Positions 41,028 to 48,425 of a stretch of 64,000 nucleotides of DNA are shown piece after piece. The stretch spans positions 4,460,501-4,524,500 of the forward strand of contig NZ_CP092183.1 of NCBI RefSeq assembly GCF_023499255.1, written 5' to 3'. The notes beneath the pieces are model-generated. The model had not been told where the DNA came from, made no database searches, and was given only the letters and a program-made list of their open reading frames with translations. The position numbers and the translations under genes were made by a program. Numbering within the stretch: the first letter of the stretch is position 1; every line of letters begins with the position of its first letter. Source of the stretch: Couchioplanes caeruleus (lineage in GTDB: Bacteria > Actinomycetota > Actinomycetes > Mycobacteriales > Micromonosporaceae).

Positions 41028-41457
41028 CCCTGACCACCTTCGCTTGATCTGCCGTCTGCCCGTTGTGCCGGTCGAAGCCCCAGCCCACTGCCACCGTAGC
41101 GCCGACCGCCGTCCTGTCCTTGGGCGGCTCCGTGCGCGCCGGTGCGGCGGTGATGCCGATCGCCCCCAGCGCCGCCGTCACGATCATGACCCACTCCTGG
41201 GCGTCGATGCGGTCGTCGAGGATCACCACCGCGGCGACGTTGAGCCCGGCGAGCAGCATCGCGACGACGCTCTTCGTCCACGGCCGGTCGGGCGCCAGCG
41301 GCACCAGGTAGACGCCCGCCGCCGTCACCACCGCGATCGCGATGGTCACCCACTCCGGACGGCCGATGCGGCCGTCGCCGGAGAGCAGCGGGATGATCAC
41401 GTACGCGACGGCGTACAGGAAACCGATGATCGCCTTGCCGTACTTGTTGACGAACAT
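41020..41457 (-). CDS. small three-helix membrane protein, holin-like
   Basis: The 145-residue protein has three predicted membrane helices (about 10-28, 42-60 and 66-84) with a fourth weaker one near 92-112, short charged loops and a Pro/Lys-rich tail. The arrangement recalls small holin-like proteins of actinophages (MFVNKYGKAIIGFLYAVAYV), but there is no phage gene nearby. ATG at 41457 is preferred over a more distal start. It overlaps the ycnI start by 8 bases, so the two are co-translated. Role unknown. Confidence 0.6.
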   Translation of the reverse strand: MFVNKYGKAIIGFLYAVAYVIIPLLSGDGRIGRPEWVTIAIAVVTAAGVYLVPLAPDRPWTKSVVAMLLAGLNVAAVVILDDRIDAQEWVMIVTAALGAIGITAAPARTEPPKDRTAVGATVAVGWGFDRHNGQTADQAKVVRGA

Positions 41458-41549
41458 GGATGAACAGGGTGCCAGAACCGGCACCCGCGGCTCGCACGGG
41501 CCCGGCCGGATCCGGCGTGTTGTCGTACCCCGGGACTAAGGTCTGTGCC

Positions 41550-42464
41550 GTGACCGAGCGACCTCTGCTGGCCGTCGACGCCCCCAGCCTGTACTTCCGC
41601 GCCTTCCACGGCATCCCCGAGTCCGCCGCGAGGACGCAGGCGGGGGAGCCCGTCAACGCGATCCGGGGCTTCGTCGACATGCTGGCGCAGCTGATCCGCA
41701 CCCGCCGCCCCGACCGGGTGGTGTGCGCGCTGGACGCGTCGTGGCGCCCGGCGTGGCGGGTCGCGCTCGTGCCGTCGTACAAGAAACACCGCGTCGCCCA
41801 CGGTGACGTCGAGGAGGTCCCGGCCGCGCTGGAGAAGCAGGTCCCGGTCCTGCTGCAGGTCCTCGAGGCCGTCGGCATCCCGGCGTTCGGCGTCGACGGC
41901 TACGAGGCCGACGACGTGCTCGGCACCCTCGCGGCGACCCAGCCCGCCCCGGTCGAGGTGGTCTCCGGCGACCGCGACCTGTATCAGCTCGTCGACGACG
42001 CCCGCGGCACCCGCCTGCTCTACTGCGGCCGCGGCGTCGCGAAGCTCGAGGACAGCGACGACGCGGCGGTCCAGGCCAAGTACGGCGTCCCCGCCCGCTG
42101 GTATGCCGACTTCGCCGCCATGCGAGGCGACCCGAGCGACGGTCTGCCCGGCGTGCCCGGGGTGGGGGAGAAGACGGCGGCCCGCCTGATCGCCCGTTAC
42201 GGCGGCATCGACGAGATCCTCGCCTCCCTGGACGACCCGGCGTCCGGCTTCGCACCCGGCCTGCGCACGAAGCTGCTGGCGGCGAAGGACTACCTGGCGG
42301 CGGCGCTGCCGGTGTGCAAGGTCGCGCTCGACGTGCCGCTGCCGGCGTTCGACCCGGCCCTGCCCCGGGCGCCCAGGGACGACGAGGCGCTGCTGGCCCT
42401 GGCGGCGCGGTGGAACCTGGCGGGTTCGGCCCGGCGCCTCGTGGACGCGCTCGCCGCCGCCTGA
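41550..42464 (+). CDS. 5'-3' exonuclease (Pol I N-domain / flap nuclease type)
   Basis: The 304-residue protein has the FEN-family acidic motifs LLAVDAPSLYFRAFHGI, VVCALDASWRPAWR, GYEADDVLGTLA and VSGDRDLYQLV, followed by the helix-hairpin-helix GLPGVPGVGEKTAARLIARYG. It corresponds to the free-standing relative of the DNA polymerase I 5'-nuclease domain found in actinobacteria, which removes RNA primers and flaps. GTG at 41550 lies 7 bases after TAAGGT and lacks a ribosome binding site, so it is probably leaderless. Monocistronic. Confidence 0.93.
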   Translation: MTERPLLAVDAPSLYFRAFHGIPESAARTQAGEPVNAIRGFVDMLAQLIRTRRPDRVVCALDASWRPAWRVALVPSYKKHRVAHGDVEEVPAALEKQVPVLLQVLEAVGIPAFGVDGYEADDVLGTLAATQPAPVEVVSGDRDLYQLVDDARGTRLLYCGRGVAKLEDSDDAAVQAKYGVPARWYADFAAMRGDPSDGLPGVPGVGEKTAARLIARYGGIDEILASLDDPASGFAPGLRTKLLAAKDYLAAALPVCKVALDVPLPAFDPALPRAPRDDEALLALAARWNLAGSARRLVDALAAA

Positions 42465-42532
42465 GCACGGTGCGTCAGAGTTTCAGCACGACGCGTCACA
42501 TTTGGGGCCGGGGGCGGGCTGACAGGAAAACC

Positions 42533-42544
42533 TAACGGCCGTTA
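42533..42544. promoter_or_regulatory. 12-bp palindrome over the acyl-CoA dehydrogenase promoter
   Basis: TAACGGCCGTTA is a perfect palindrome that shares bases with TAAGCT (42543-42548), the likely -10 of the leaderless gene at 42556. It is a good candidate for a TetR-type operator. No regulator lies next to it. Confidence 0.6.
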
Positions 42545-42555
42545 AGCTCGACCCT

Positions 42556-43698
42556 GTGACGGTCGAGCGGATCCTGCCAACGGACGAGGCGTACGAGTTG
42601 CTGGGGCTGGCCCGGGAGATCGCCCAGGGCGAGCTGGTCCCACGGGCGGCGCGCTACGAGGAACGGGGCGAGTTCCCCCGGGACGTGCTGCGCACGATCG
42701 GGCGGGCCGGGCTGCTCGGGCTGCCGTACCCGGAGGCCGACGGCGGGGGCGGTCAGCCGTACGAGGTGTACCTGCAGGTCCTCGAGACGCTGGCCACGTC
42801 GTGGGTCGCGATCGCCGAGGCGGTCAGCGTGCACACGTTGTCCTGCTTCCCGGTGGCCGCCTACGGGACGGAACGCCAGCGCAAGAGCCTGCCCGACATG
42901 CTCGGCGGCGACCTGCTGGGCGCGTACTGCCTCTCCGAGCCGCAGGGCGGCAGCGACGCCGCGTCACTGACCACCCGGGCCGTGCGCGACACCGACGAGT
43001 ACGTGGTGACCGGCACCAAGGCCTGGATCACGCACGGCGGCCACGCCGACTTCTACAACGTCTTCTGCCGTACCGGCGGTCCCGGAGCCGCGGGCATCTC
43101 GTGCCTGCTCGCCGACGCGGCCACGCCCGGCCTGCTGCCGCAGCAACCGGAGCGGACGATGGGCCTGCGCTCGTCGGCGCCGGCGCAGATCGTCTTCGAC
43201 GGCGCGCGCGTTCCCGTGGACCGCCTGGTGGGGGAGGAGGGTGCCGGCTTCCGGATCGCCATGCAGGCGCTGGACGCGGGCCGGCTCGGCATCGCGGCGT
43301 GCGCGGTGGGGCTGGCCCAGGCGGCGCTCGACCAGGCGAGCGCGTACGCGAAGGAGCGCACCCAGTTCGGCAAGCCGATCGCCGCCTTCCAGGGCGTGGG
43401 TTTCCTGCTGGCGGACATGGCGACGCAGGTCGCGGCAGCGCGGGCGCTGATGCTGGCGGCGGCGCGGCTCAAGGACGCCGGCCGTCCGTACGCGGCGGAG
43501 GCGGCGAAGGCCAAGCTGTTCGCGACCGACACGGCGATGAAGGTGACCACGGACGCCGTGCAGGTGCTGGGCGGTGCCGGGTACGTCAGCGACTTCCCGG
43601 TGGAGCGGTACTTCCGGGAGGCGAAGGTGCTGCAGATCGTGGAGGGCACCAACCAGATCCAGCGCCTGGTGATCGCCCGTTCCCTGACCCGCGACTGA
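42556..43698 (+). CDS. acyl-CoA dehydrogenase
   Basis: The 380-residue flavoenzyme is a regular short/branched-chain acyl-CoA dehydrogenase. It has YCLSEPQGGSDAASLTT and TKAWITHGGHADFYNVFCRT for FAD binding, FGKPIAAFQGVGFLLADMAT, QVLGGAGYVSDFPVERYFREAK, and the catalytic Glu region in QIVEGTNQIQRLVIARSL. It oxidises an acyl-CoA to the enoyl-CoA. GTG at 42556 lies 7 bases after TAAGCT, with a palindrome over the promoter. It could serve the crotonyl/butyryl-CoA step of the lysine cluster 6 kb away, but that link is speculative. Confidence 0.92.
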   Translation: MTVERILPTDEAYELLGLAREIAQGELVPRAARYEERGEFPRDVLRTIGRAGLLGLPYPEADGGGGQPYEVYLQVLETLATSWVAIAEAVSVHTLSCFPVAAYGTERQRKSLPDMLGGDLLGAYCLSEPQGGSDAASLTTRAVRDTDEYVVTGTKAWITHGGHADFYNVFCRTGGPGAAGISCLLADAATPGLLPQQPERTMGLRSSAPAQIVFDGARVPVDRLVGEEGAGFRIAMQALDAGRLGIAACAVGLAQAALDQASAYAKERTQFGKPIAAFQGVGFLLADMATQVAAARALMLAAARLKDAGRPYAAEAAKAKLFATDTAMKVTTDAVQVLGGAGYVSDFPVERYFREAKVLQIVEGTNQIQRLVIARSLTRD

Positions 43699-43737
43699 GC
43701 GGCGACGACAGCCCTATCCCCATCCCGACAACCTAGA

Positions 43738-43749
43738 ATCCTAGGATGC
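43738..43749. promoter_or_regulatory. ATCCTAGGATGC motif, first copy
   Basis: The 12-mer contains the palindrome ATCCTAGGAT and is followed by an ATG that opens only a 27-codon frame. The same 12-mer recurs at 48068-48079. The rest of 43699-43865 holds nothing else that I can support. Confidence 0.45.
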
Positions 43750-43865
43750 CTGAGAGGGTGTGCGGCGCCGGACTGCATGCAGGCGGCCGAGGCGGCAACG
43801 CTGTTCGTCGACTGCCGCGGACACGGTGACCCGCGTGCCGGCCGCGGGGTGAAGGGACGGGTGGG

Positions 43866-44177
43866 TCAGGCGTCGGTGCCGGCGGTCAGCACGCCGAGCA
43901 CGCCGGTGATCTCCAGCGACCGCCGGATGATGCCGTGCACGTTGTCGATGCGGAAGCCGGCTCCCTGGCGGTGGGCGGCGTTGCGCGCGCGCAGCATGAT
44001 GTGGATGCCGGCCGAGTCGCAGAACTTCACGTAGCGCAGGTCGAGGATCAGCTCCGCCGGCTTCTCGGCGAGGGCCTGTTCGACCCGCTGCGCGACGATG
44101 TCGGCGGTGACCAGGTCGAGGGCGCCGTGGAGTTCCAGCCGCAGGATGTCCGCGTCGCGGCTGGCGCTGATCTCCAC
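43866..44177 (-). CDS. STAS-domain anti-anti-sigma factor
   Basis: The 103-residue protein is a single STAS domain. It has LRLELHGALDLVTADIVAQRVEQAL, LILDLRYVKFCDSAGIHIMLRAR with the phosphorylatable Ser in CDSAG, and a last helix SLEITGVLGVLT. In actinobacteria such proteins release a sigma factor by binding its RsbW-type anti-sigma kinase. GTG at 44177 is preceded by AAGGAC. No kinase or sigma gene is adjacent. The 256 bases up to the Lrp gene show only a weak GC-rich inverted repeat. Confidence 0.87.
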   Translation of the reverse strand: MEISASRDADILRLELHGALDLVTADIVAQRVEQALAEKPAELILDLRYVKFCDSAGIHIMLRARNAAHRQGAGFRIDNVHGIIRRSLEITGVLGVLTAGTDA

Positions 44178-44433
44178 GTGGTCGCCGTCCTTTCGATGCC
44201 CGGGCCGCTGAGGTTCCCGGCCATTCTCACGTGCAACCCCGCCCGGGCGAAGTCCCGGGTCCCTCGTTAGGGGAGCCATCCGCTCCGCCGGCCGGGCGCG
44301 CGGCGCCGGCCTGCGGCCTTCCGTGCCTGGTCACCGGCCGATTCGCGGCGCCCGGCGAGGGGCCGGCCCCGGCGTGCCGACCTTCGGCGGCCGGGAGAGC
44401 GGGCGGGAGAGCCGAGACGGTATGTTCCTTGCC

Positions 44434-44886
44434 GTGGAAGAGATCGACCGGGCGATCGTGGGCGCCCTCACCGCGGACGGCCGGCTGTCCTACACCGATC
44501 TCGCCGAACGGGTCGGGCTGAGCGTGTCCGCCGTGCACCAGCGGGTACGCCGCCTCGAGCAGCGCGGGGTCATCAACGGGTACACGGCGAAGGTGTCGTA
44601 CGAGGCGCTCGAGCTGCCGTTGACCGCGTTCGTCGCGATCCGCCCGTTCGACCCGTCGCAGCCGGACGACGCGCCGGAGCGGCTGGCGCATCTGTCCGAG
44701 ATCGACTCCTGCTATTCGGTGGCGGGTGAGGACTTCTACCTGCTGCTGGTGCGGGTGGCCAGCCCGGCGGATCTCGAGCGGCTGCTGCAGGAGATCCGTA
44801 CGGCGGCGAACGTGACCACGCGGACGACGGTGGTGCTGAGCACGCCGTACGAGAACCGTCCGCCGCGGATGGCTCCGGCCGGCTGA
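44434..44886 (+). CDS. Lrp/AsnC-family transcriptional regulator
   Basis: The 150-residue regulator has an N-terminal winged helix (EEIDRAIVGALTADGRLSYTDLAERVGLSVSAVHQRVRRLEQRG) and a C-terminal RAM ligand domain (FVAIRPFDPSQ, VAGEDFYLLLVRV). The GTG at 44434 is favoured over the ATG at 44422. TATGTT (44421-44426) lies 7 bases before the GTG, and the shorter protein begins exactly where relatives do. It is convergent with the GH15 gene. Lrp proteins often sense amino acids, so control of the lysine cluster 4 kb away is possible but unproven. Confidence 0.9.
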   Translation: MEEIDRAIVGALTADGRLSYTDLAERVGLSVSAVHQRVRRLEQRGVINGYTAKVSYEALELPLTAFVAIRPFDPSQPDDAPERLAHLSEIDSCYSVAGEDFYLLLVRVASPADLERLLQEIRTAANVTTRTTVVLSTPYENRPPRMAPAG

Positions 44887-44890
44887 GCGC

Positions 44891-47056
44891 TCACCCGTAC
44901 CGCCGGGCCACGATCGCGGGTTGCTCGACCACCCGCCCGGCGTGCAGGTTCCATGCCAGCCGGATGAACTGGGCGTGCGTCCACGCCAGCGGTGTGGCGG
45001 AGAACGTGGGCGTTCCCGGGGTGAAGGTGTTCGGCGGCTGCCGGTCCCAGACCTGTTCGGGCAGCATGTATCCGGGGCCGGTGGCGCGGGCCATCGTGGT
45101 CAGCTGGGCGCGTGCGGCGCCGGGCCGGCCGGCGGCGAGCGCGTATTCGCCGCGTTCGCCGTTGAGCAGGGGCCAGGCGCGGCCGCGGGTGATGCGCGAA
45201 TCGGCGGGCAGGCCGTAGTCCCACTGGCTGCCGTCGACCTTCTCGCCGTACCCGTCGAAGGAGGCGCGGTGCCAGAAGAAGCCGCGAGGGGTCGCCACGC
45301 CGAGCTGGACGTCGACGACGCGCAGGGTGTTGACGACGGCGGGGTCGTCGGCGGGCAGCACGCCGAGGCGGACGAGCTCGAGGTAGCTCGGGTCGACGAC
45401 ACGGCGCTGGTCCACGCCGGTGGGCCCGCTGTCGCCGATGTCGTACGCGGTGCCGGCGTCCGGGTTCCCGTCCTTGGTGAGGCGCAGGAAGTACGGCTCC
45501 GGCGAGTACGGGCCGGTGGTGGTGACGGTCCAGTCCTTGACCCGGGCCTGCCAGGCGTCGGCGGTGGCGAGGTAGCGGCGGGCGGCGGTGGTGTCGCCGT
45601 TGGCGCGGGCGATGGCGGCGGCGCAGACCAGGCCGGCGATCTCGGCGGCGATGGTGGCGGGGGAGTAGCCGGACTGGTTCTCCCATCGTTCCTGGGGGCT
45701 CCAGGGTGCCCGGTTGCCGTCCTGGGTGTAGCCGGTGAGGAAGTCGGCCGCGCGCCGGACGTGGTCCCAGGTCGCCGGGTCGGTGCGGCCGAGCTGGTGG
45801 GCGAGCACGATGGGCAGCGCGACCTCGTCGAGTTGCAGGCCGCCCCAGACCGGGGTGCCGTCCACCTGGGAGTTCTGCGGGAACGAGCCGTCGGGCTTCT
45901 GCTGGGCGTGGAAGAGGAAGTCGAGGGCGCGGCCGGCGCCGCGGGTGTCGCCGGCGCTGATCAGGGCGGTGGCGATCTGGTAGAGGTCGCGGGACCAGAC
46001 GAGGTGGTAGGGCCCGGAGGGGTCGTCGCGGCCGAACGCCCAGGGCATGGCGGGTGCGGCGACGTACGCGCCGCGGTGGGTCTTGTCCTCGCTCGCCGCG
46101 AGGACCATGACCGACACCCGGTACAGCTGCCGCTGCTGGGCGGTGGCCAGGGAGGCCGGGGGTCGTTTGAGGCCGTCGAGATAGTGCTGCCATCCGTACG
46201 CGTAGGAGCGCGCGACCCGGTCGAATCCCTGTCGCAGTGACGCGCGGGCGACCGCCTCGGCGGTGCCGGGTGTGCCGAAGCCGAGGGCGAGGGTGGTGTG
46301 CCGGTGCCCGGCCGGTCCGGTGAGGCGCAGCGCTGCGGTCTGGACGAGGTTGCCGGCCTCCGCGGCGGGGTAGCGCCCGTCGAGGCGGCCGTCGGCGAGC
46401 AGGTCCGTCCACCCGTCGCTGGTGCCGCGGAAGCCGTTGGAGGTGGCCGCGAAGGCGGGTGAGCCGGTGAGGGCGCTGGCGACGGTGCCGTCGGTGGCGA
46501 GCAGGGTGTGGCCGCGGGTGCGCCCGGAGTCGTTGCCGCGCGTGTTGGCCAGGGCGGGGTCGTAGACGGCGTACAGGTCGTAGGTGTCGCCGGGGGCGGC
46601 TGTGAAGGTCAGCTCGGCGAGGACGGTGGCGCGGGCCGGGTCGGTGGCGTACGCGGCGGTCAGGCGCCAGCGGCCGGAGCGTTCGGTGAAGGTCTGCCGG
46701 TAGGTGAGGCTGCGCGGGTCGGTGAGGTCGGTGCGGACGTCGGCGGCTGCGCCGGCGCGGACGGCGTGGCCGTGCCGGTCGGCGATGACGAAGTCGAGGG
46801 CGCGGGCGCTCGGGGTGCCGATGGTGGGGTAGTAGATCTCGCCGAGGCCGCCCTCCTTCTGCACGGTGAACCAGACCGTGCTGGCGGCGGTGGTGGAGGT
46901 GCCGAATCCGGCCTTGTCGGCGGGCAGGTACTGCTCGTCGGTGCCGGGTGCGCCCGGGGCCGAGGTGGTGGCGGCGCCCGCGGGTTGCGCGACGGTGACG
47001 ACGGCGAGCAGGGCGGCCGCGAGGGCGTGGCCGAGGCGGGTGCGTGCGGGTGTCAC
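44891..47056 (-). CDS. secreted GH15 glucoamylase/glucodextranase-like enzyme
   Basis: The 721-residue exported protein has a signal peptide (cleavage near residue 28, AGA-ATT). A glucodextranase-type N-terminal beta-domain follows (PADKAGFGTSTTAASTVWFTV, GGLGEIYYPT), then the (alpha/alpha)6 barrel with PYHLVWSRDLYQIA, PDGSFPQNSQVDG, QERWENQSGYSPATIAAEIAGL around the general acid, and RGRAWPLLNGERGEY. Such enzymes release glucose from the non-reducing ends of starch or dextran. The GTG at 47056 follows GGAGGAGG. Convergent with the Lrp gene. Confidence 0.92.
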   Translation of the reverse strand: MTPARTRLGHALAAALLAVVTVAQPAGAATTSAPGAPGTDEQYLPADKAGFGTSTTAASTVWFTVQKEGGLGEIYYPTIGTPSARALDFVIADRHGHAVRAGAAADVRTDLTDPRSLTYRQTFTERSGRWRLTAAYATDPARATVLAELTFTAAPGDTYDLYAVYDPALANTRGNDSGRTRGHTLLATDGTVASALTGSPAFAATSNGFRGTSDGWTDLLADGRLDGRYPAAEAGNLVQTAALRLTGPAGHRHTTLALGFGTPGTAEAVARASLRQGFDRVARSYAYGWQHYLDGLKRPPASLATAQQRQLYRVSVMVLAASEDKTHRGAYVAAPAMPWAFGRDDPSGPYHLVWSRDLYQIATALISAGDTRGAGRALDFLFHAQQKPDGSFPQNSQVDGTPVWGGLQLDEVALPIVLAHQLGRTDPATWDHVRRAADFLTGYTQDGNRAPWSPQERWENQSGYSPATIAAEIAGLVCAAAIARANGDTTAARRYLATADAWQARVKDWTVTTTGPYSPEPYFLRLTKDGNPDAGTAYDIGDSGPTGVDQRRVVDPSYLELVRLGVLPADDPAVVNTLRVVDVQLGVATPRGFFWHRASFDGYGEKVDGSQWDYGLPADSRITRGRAWPLLNGERGEYALAAGRPGAARAQLTTMARATGPGYMLPEQVWDRQPPNTFTPGTPTFSATPLAWTHAQFIRLAWNLHAGRVVEQPAIVARRYG

Positions 47057-47155
47057 CGTGCCTCCTCCGCTAAGGGGCAGGACCGTCTCTCGGTATACAC
47101 CTCGTCACCGCGCCGGTCCAGCGCGTGACGGGCTCGGTGGGCGTACGCTGACCTC

Positions 47156-47323
47156 ATGCGGGAACGGGAGCGGGCAGTGAAGAGCCGTGAGGACTACCGC
47201 CACCTGCCGCCGCGGGTGACCCCGGAGCAGGTCGTGCCGGTGAAGCCGGTGGTGCGTCCGGTGTTCGACCCGACCGACGGCGACGACGACCAGTGGAACA
47301 TCCGCCGCGGCTGGACCGGCTGA
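47156..47323 (+). CDS. small conserved-type hypothetical protein
   Basis: This 55-residue frame begins MRERERAVKSREDYRHL and ends WNIRRGWTG, with an acidic DPTDGDDDQ stretch before the end. The codon pattern is that of a real gene, with C or G at third positions. The ATG lies 6 bases after TACGCT, the leaderless pattern seen many times in this window. It diverges from the GH15 gene. A palindrome CTGAGCGCGCTCAG covers its stop and separates it from the convergent methyltransferase. No function is known to me. Confidence 0.65.
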   Translation: MRERERAVKSREDYRHLPPRVTPEQVVPVKPVVRPVFDPTDGDDDQWNIRRGWTG

Positions 47324-47329
47324 GCGCGC

Positions 47330-48046
47330 TCAGCGAGGCAGCGTTGCCCGGGCGCACTGGGTGACGTAGGGCAGCTCGAATTCGTCGTGCCCGGCGAGGT
47401 CGGGGTGCGTGGCGGCGAGGTGGCGGACCCGGTCGAGCAGGTCGGCGCGGTCGCGGTCGCCGAGCAGGATCACGTAGCTGCGCGAGGCGACGAGGTCGAG
47501 CAGCTGGTCGAGGCCGAGCCGGTGGGTCCAGCGCACGGTGTGGTGCTCGACCGGCCCGAAGGGCGCGCCCAGGTCGGTGCGGCGGGGTTGTTCGGGGGAG
47601 CGGAGGAGCTCGCCGAGCCGGTGGACCCAGTCGGCGGTCTCGTCGCGCAGGTTCCAGACGAGGCCGAGGGTGCCGCCGGGGGTCAGGACCCGGGCGGTCT
47701 CGGGTACGGCGCGGGCCACGTCGACCCAGTGCCACGCCTGGGCGCAGACGATGGCGTCGACGCTGTGCTCGGCCAGCGGGATGTGTTCGGCGGTGCCCTG
47801 GTGGGCCGGTACGCCGGGAAGCACGCGCCGCAGCTCGGTGAGCATGCCGTCGGAGGGGTCGACGGCGCTGACGGGCAGCCCGCGGGCGGCGATCTGACGG
47901 GTGAGTTTGCCGGTCCCCGCGCCGAGGTCGAGCACGCGTGGCCGGCCGGCGGGCAGCAGCCAGTCCAGCGCCTCCTCCGGGTACGGCGGGCGGCCCCTCT
48001 CGTAGACAGCGGACGCGGTGCCGAAGGACGTCGCCTCATCGCTCAT
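47330..48046 (-). CDS. class I SAM-dependent methyltransferase
   Basis: The 238-residue protein is a Methyltransf_11-type enzyme. It has FGTASAVYERGRPPYPEEALDWLL before the SAM motif VLDLGAGTGKLTRQIAARG, VSAVDPSDGML as the acidic motif, and SVDAIVCAQAWHWVDVARAV as motif IV. The QAWHWVD pattern is common in uncharacterised actinobacterial members. ATG at 48046. Its upstream region, shared with the csbD-like gene, contains the second ATCCTAGGATGC motif. Confidence 0.87.
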   Translation of the reverse strand: MSDEATSFGTASAVYERGRPPYPEEALDWLLPAGRPRVLDLGAGTGKLTRQIAARGLPVSAVDPSDGMLTELRRVLPGVPAHQGTAEHIPLAEHSVDAIVCAQAWHWVDVARAVPETARVLTPGGTLGLVWNLRDETADWVHRLGELLRSPEQPRRTDLGAPFGPVEHHTVRWTHRLGLDQLLDLVASRSYVILLGDRDRADLLDRVRHLAATHPDLAGHDEFELPYVTQCARATLPR

Positions 48047-48067
48047 CCGCCCACCCTATATCTCAGG

Positions 48068-48079
48068 ATCCTAGGATGC
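48068..48079. promoter_or_regulatory. ATCCTAGGATGC motif, second copy
   Basis: This is identical to the 12-mer at 43738-43749 and sits between the divergent methyltransferase and csbD-like genes. It contains the palindrome ATCCTAGGAT, the kind of site used by GntR-type regulators, but no such regulator is encoded nearby. Confidence 0.45.
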
Positions 48080-48106
48080 TCTACGGGTGGTGCGCCGGGG
48101 CACCCG

Positions 48107-48132
48107 GTTTCAACAACGAGCCCTTCGGGCAC
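48107..48132 (+). promoter_or_regulatory. possible SigB/SigF-type promoter of the csbD-like gene
   Basis: GTTT (48107-48110), 16 bases, then GGGCAC (48127-48132) resemble the general-stress promoter GTTT-N14-16-GGGTAC and would start transcription about 45 bases before the gene. In B. subtilis csbD is SigB-controlled. The layout matches the site before the PRC-barrel gene at 13211. Confidence 0.4.
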
Positions 48133-48182
48133 TGCACTCATCGACAAGAACAAAACAGGTTCGAGTCATCGAGGAGTTGACG

Positions 48183-48374
48183 ATGAGCTTCACTGACAAG
48201 GTCAAGAACAAGGCCGAGGAAATGACCGGCAAGGCGAAGCAGGGCATCGGCGACGCCACGGACAACGAGCGGCTCATGGCCGAGGGTCAGGCGCAGGAGA
48301 CCGCGGCGAAGGCGAAGCAGGCCGGCGAGCACGTGAAGGACGCGGGCCGCGATGTGCGCGATGCGCTGAGCTGA
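48183..48374 (+). CDS. CsbD-family stress protein
   Basis: The 63-residue highly charged protein has the CsbD pattern: MSFTDKVKNKAEEMTGKAKQ, IGDATDNERLMAEGQ and a helical AAKAKQAGEHVKDAG tail. CsbD proteins are abundant under general stress but their role is unknown. The ATG at 48183 follows GAGGAG. A stress-type promoter candidate lies upstream, and a strong bidirectional terminator follows. Confidence 0.92.
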   Translation: MSFTDKVKNKAEEMTGKAKQGIGDATDNERLMAEGQAQETAAKAKQAGEHVKDAGRDVRDALS

Positions 48375-48387
48375 TTCCCCCATACAG

Positions 48388-48417
48388 AAAAGCCCCGGGC
48401 CGGCGCCCGGGGCTTTT
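48388..48417. terminator. bidirectional intrinsic terminator
   Basis: AAAAGCCCCGGGC (48388-48400) and GCCCGGGGCTTTT (48405-48417) form a perfect 13-bp stem with a 4-base loop and A/T tracts on both sides. It ends the csbD-like gene on the plus strand and kamA on the minus strand. Confidence 0.93.
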
Positions 48418-48425
48418 CGTGTGCG

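Noticed and set aside
41020..41457. Prophage remnant signalled by a holin-like protein
   Set aside because: No endolysin, tail or integrase gene is adjacent, and the gene is coupled to ycnI.
43745..43830. 27-codon frame after the first ATCCTAGGATGC motif as a real gene or pseudogene
   Set aside because: It has no ribosome binding site or family match, and the codon pattern is not convincing. It was kept only as a motif.
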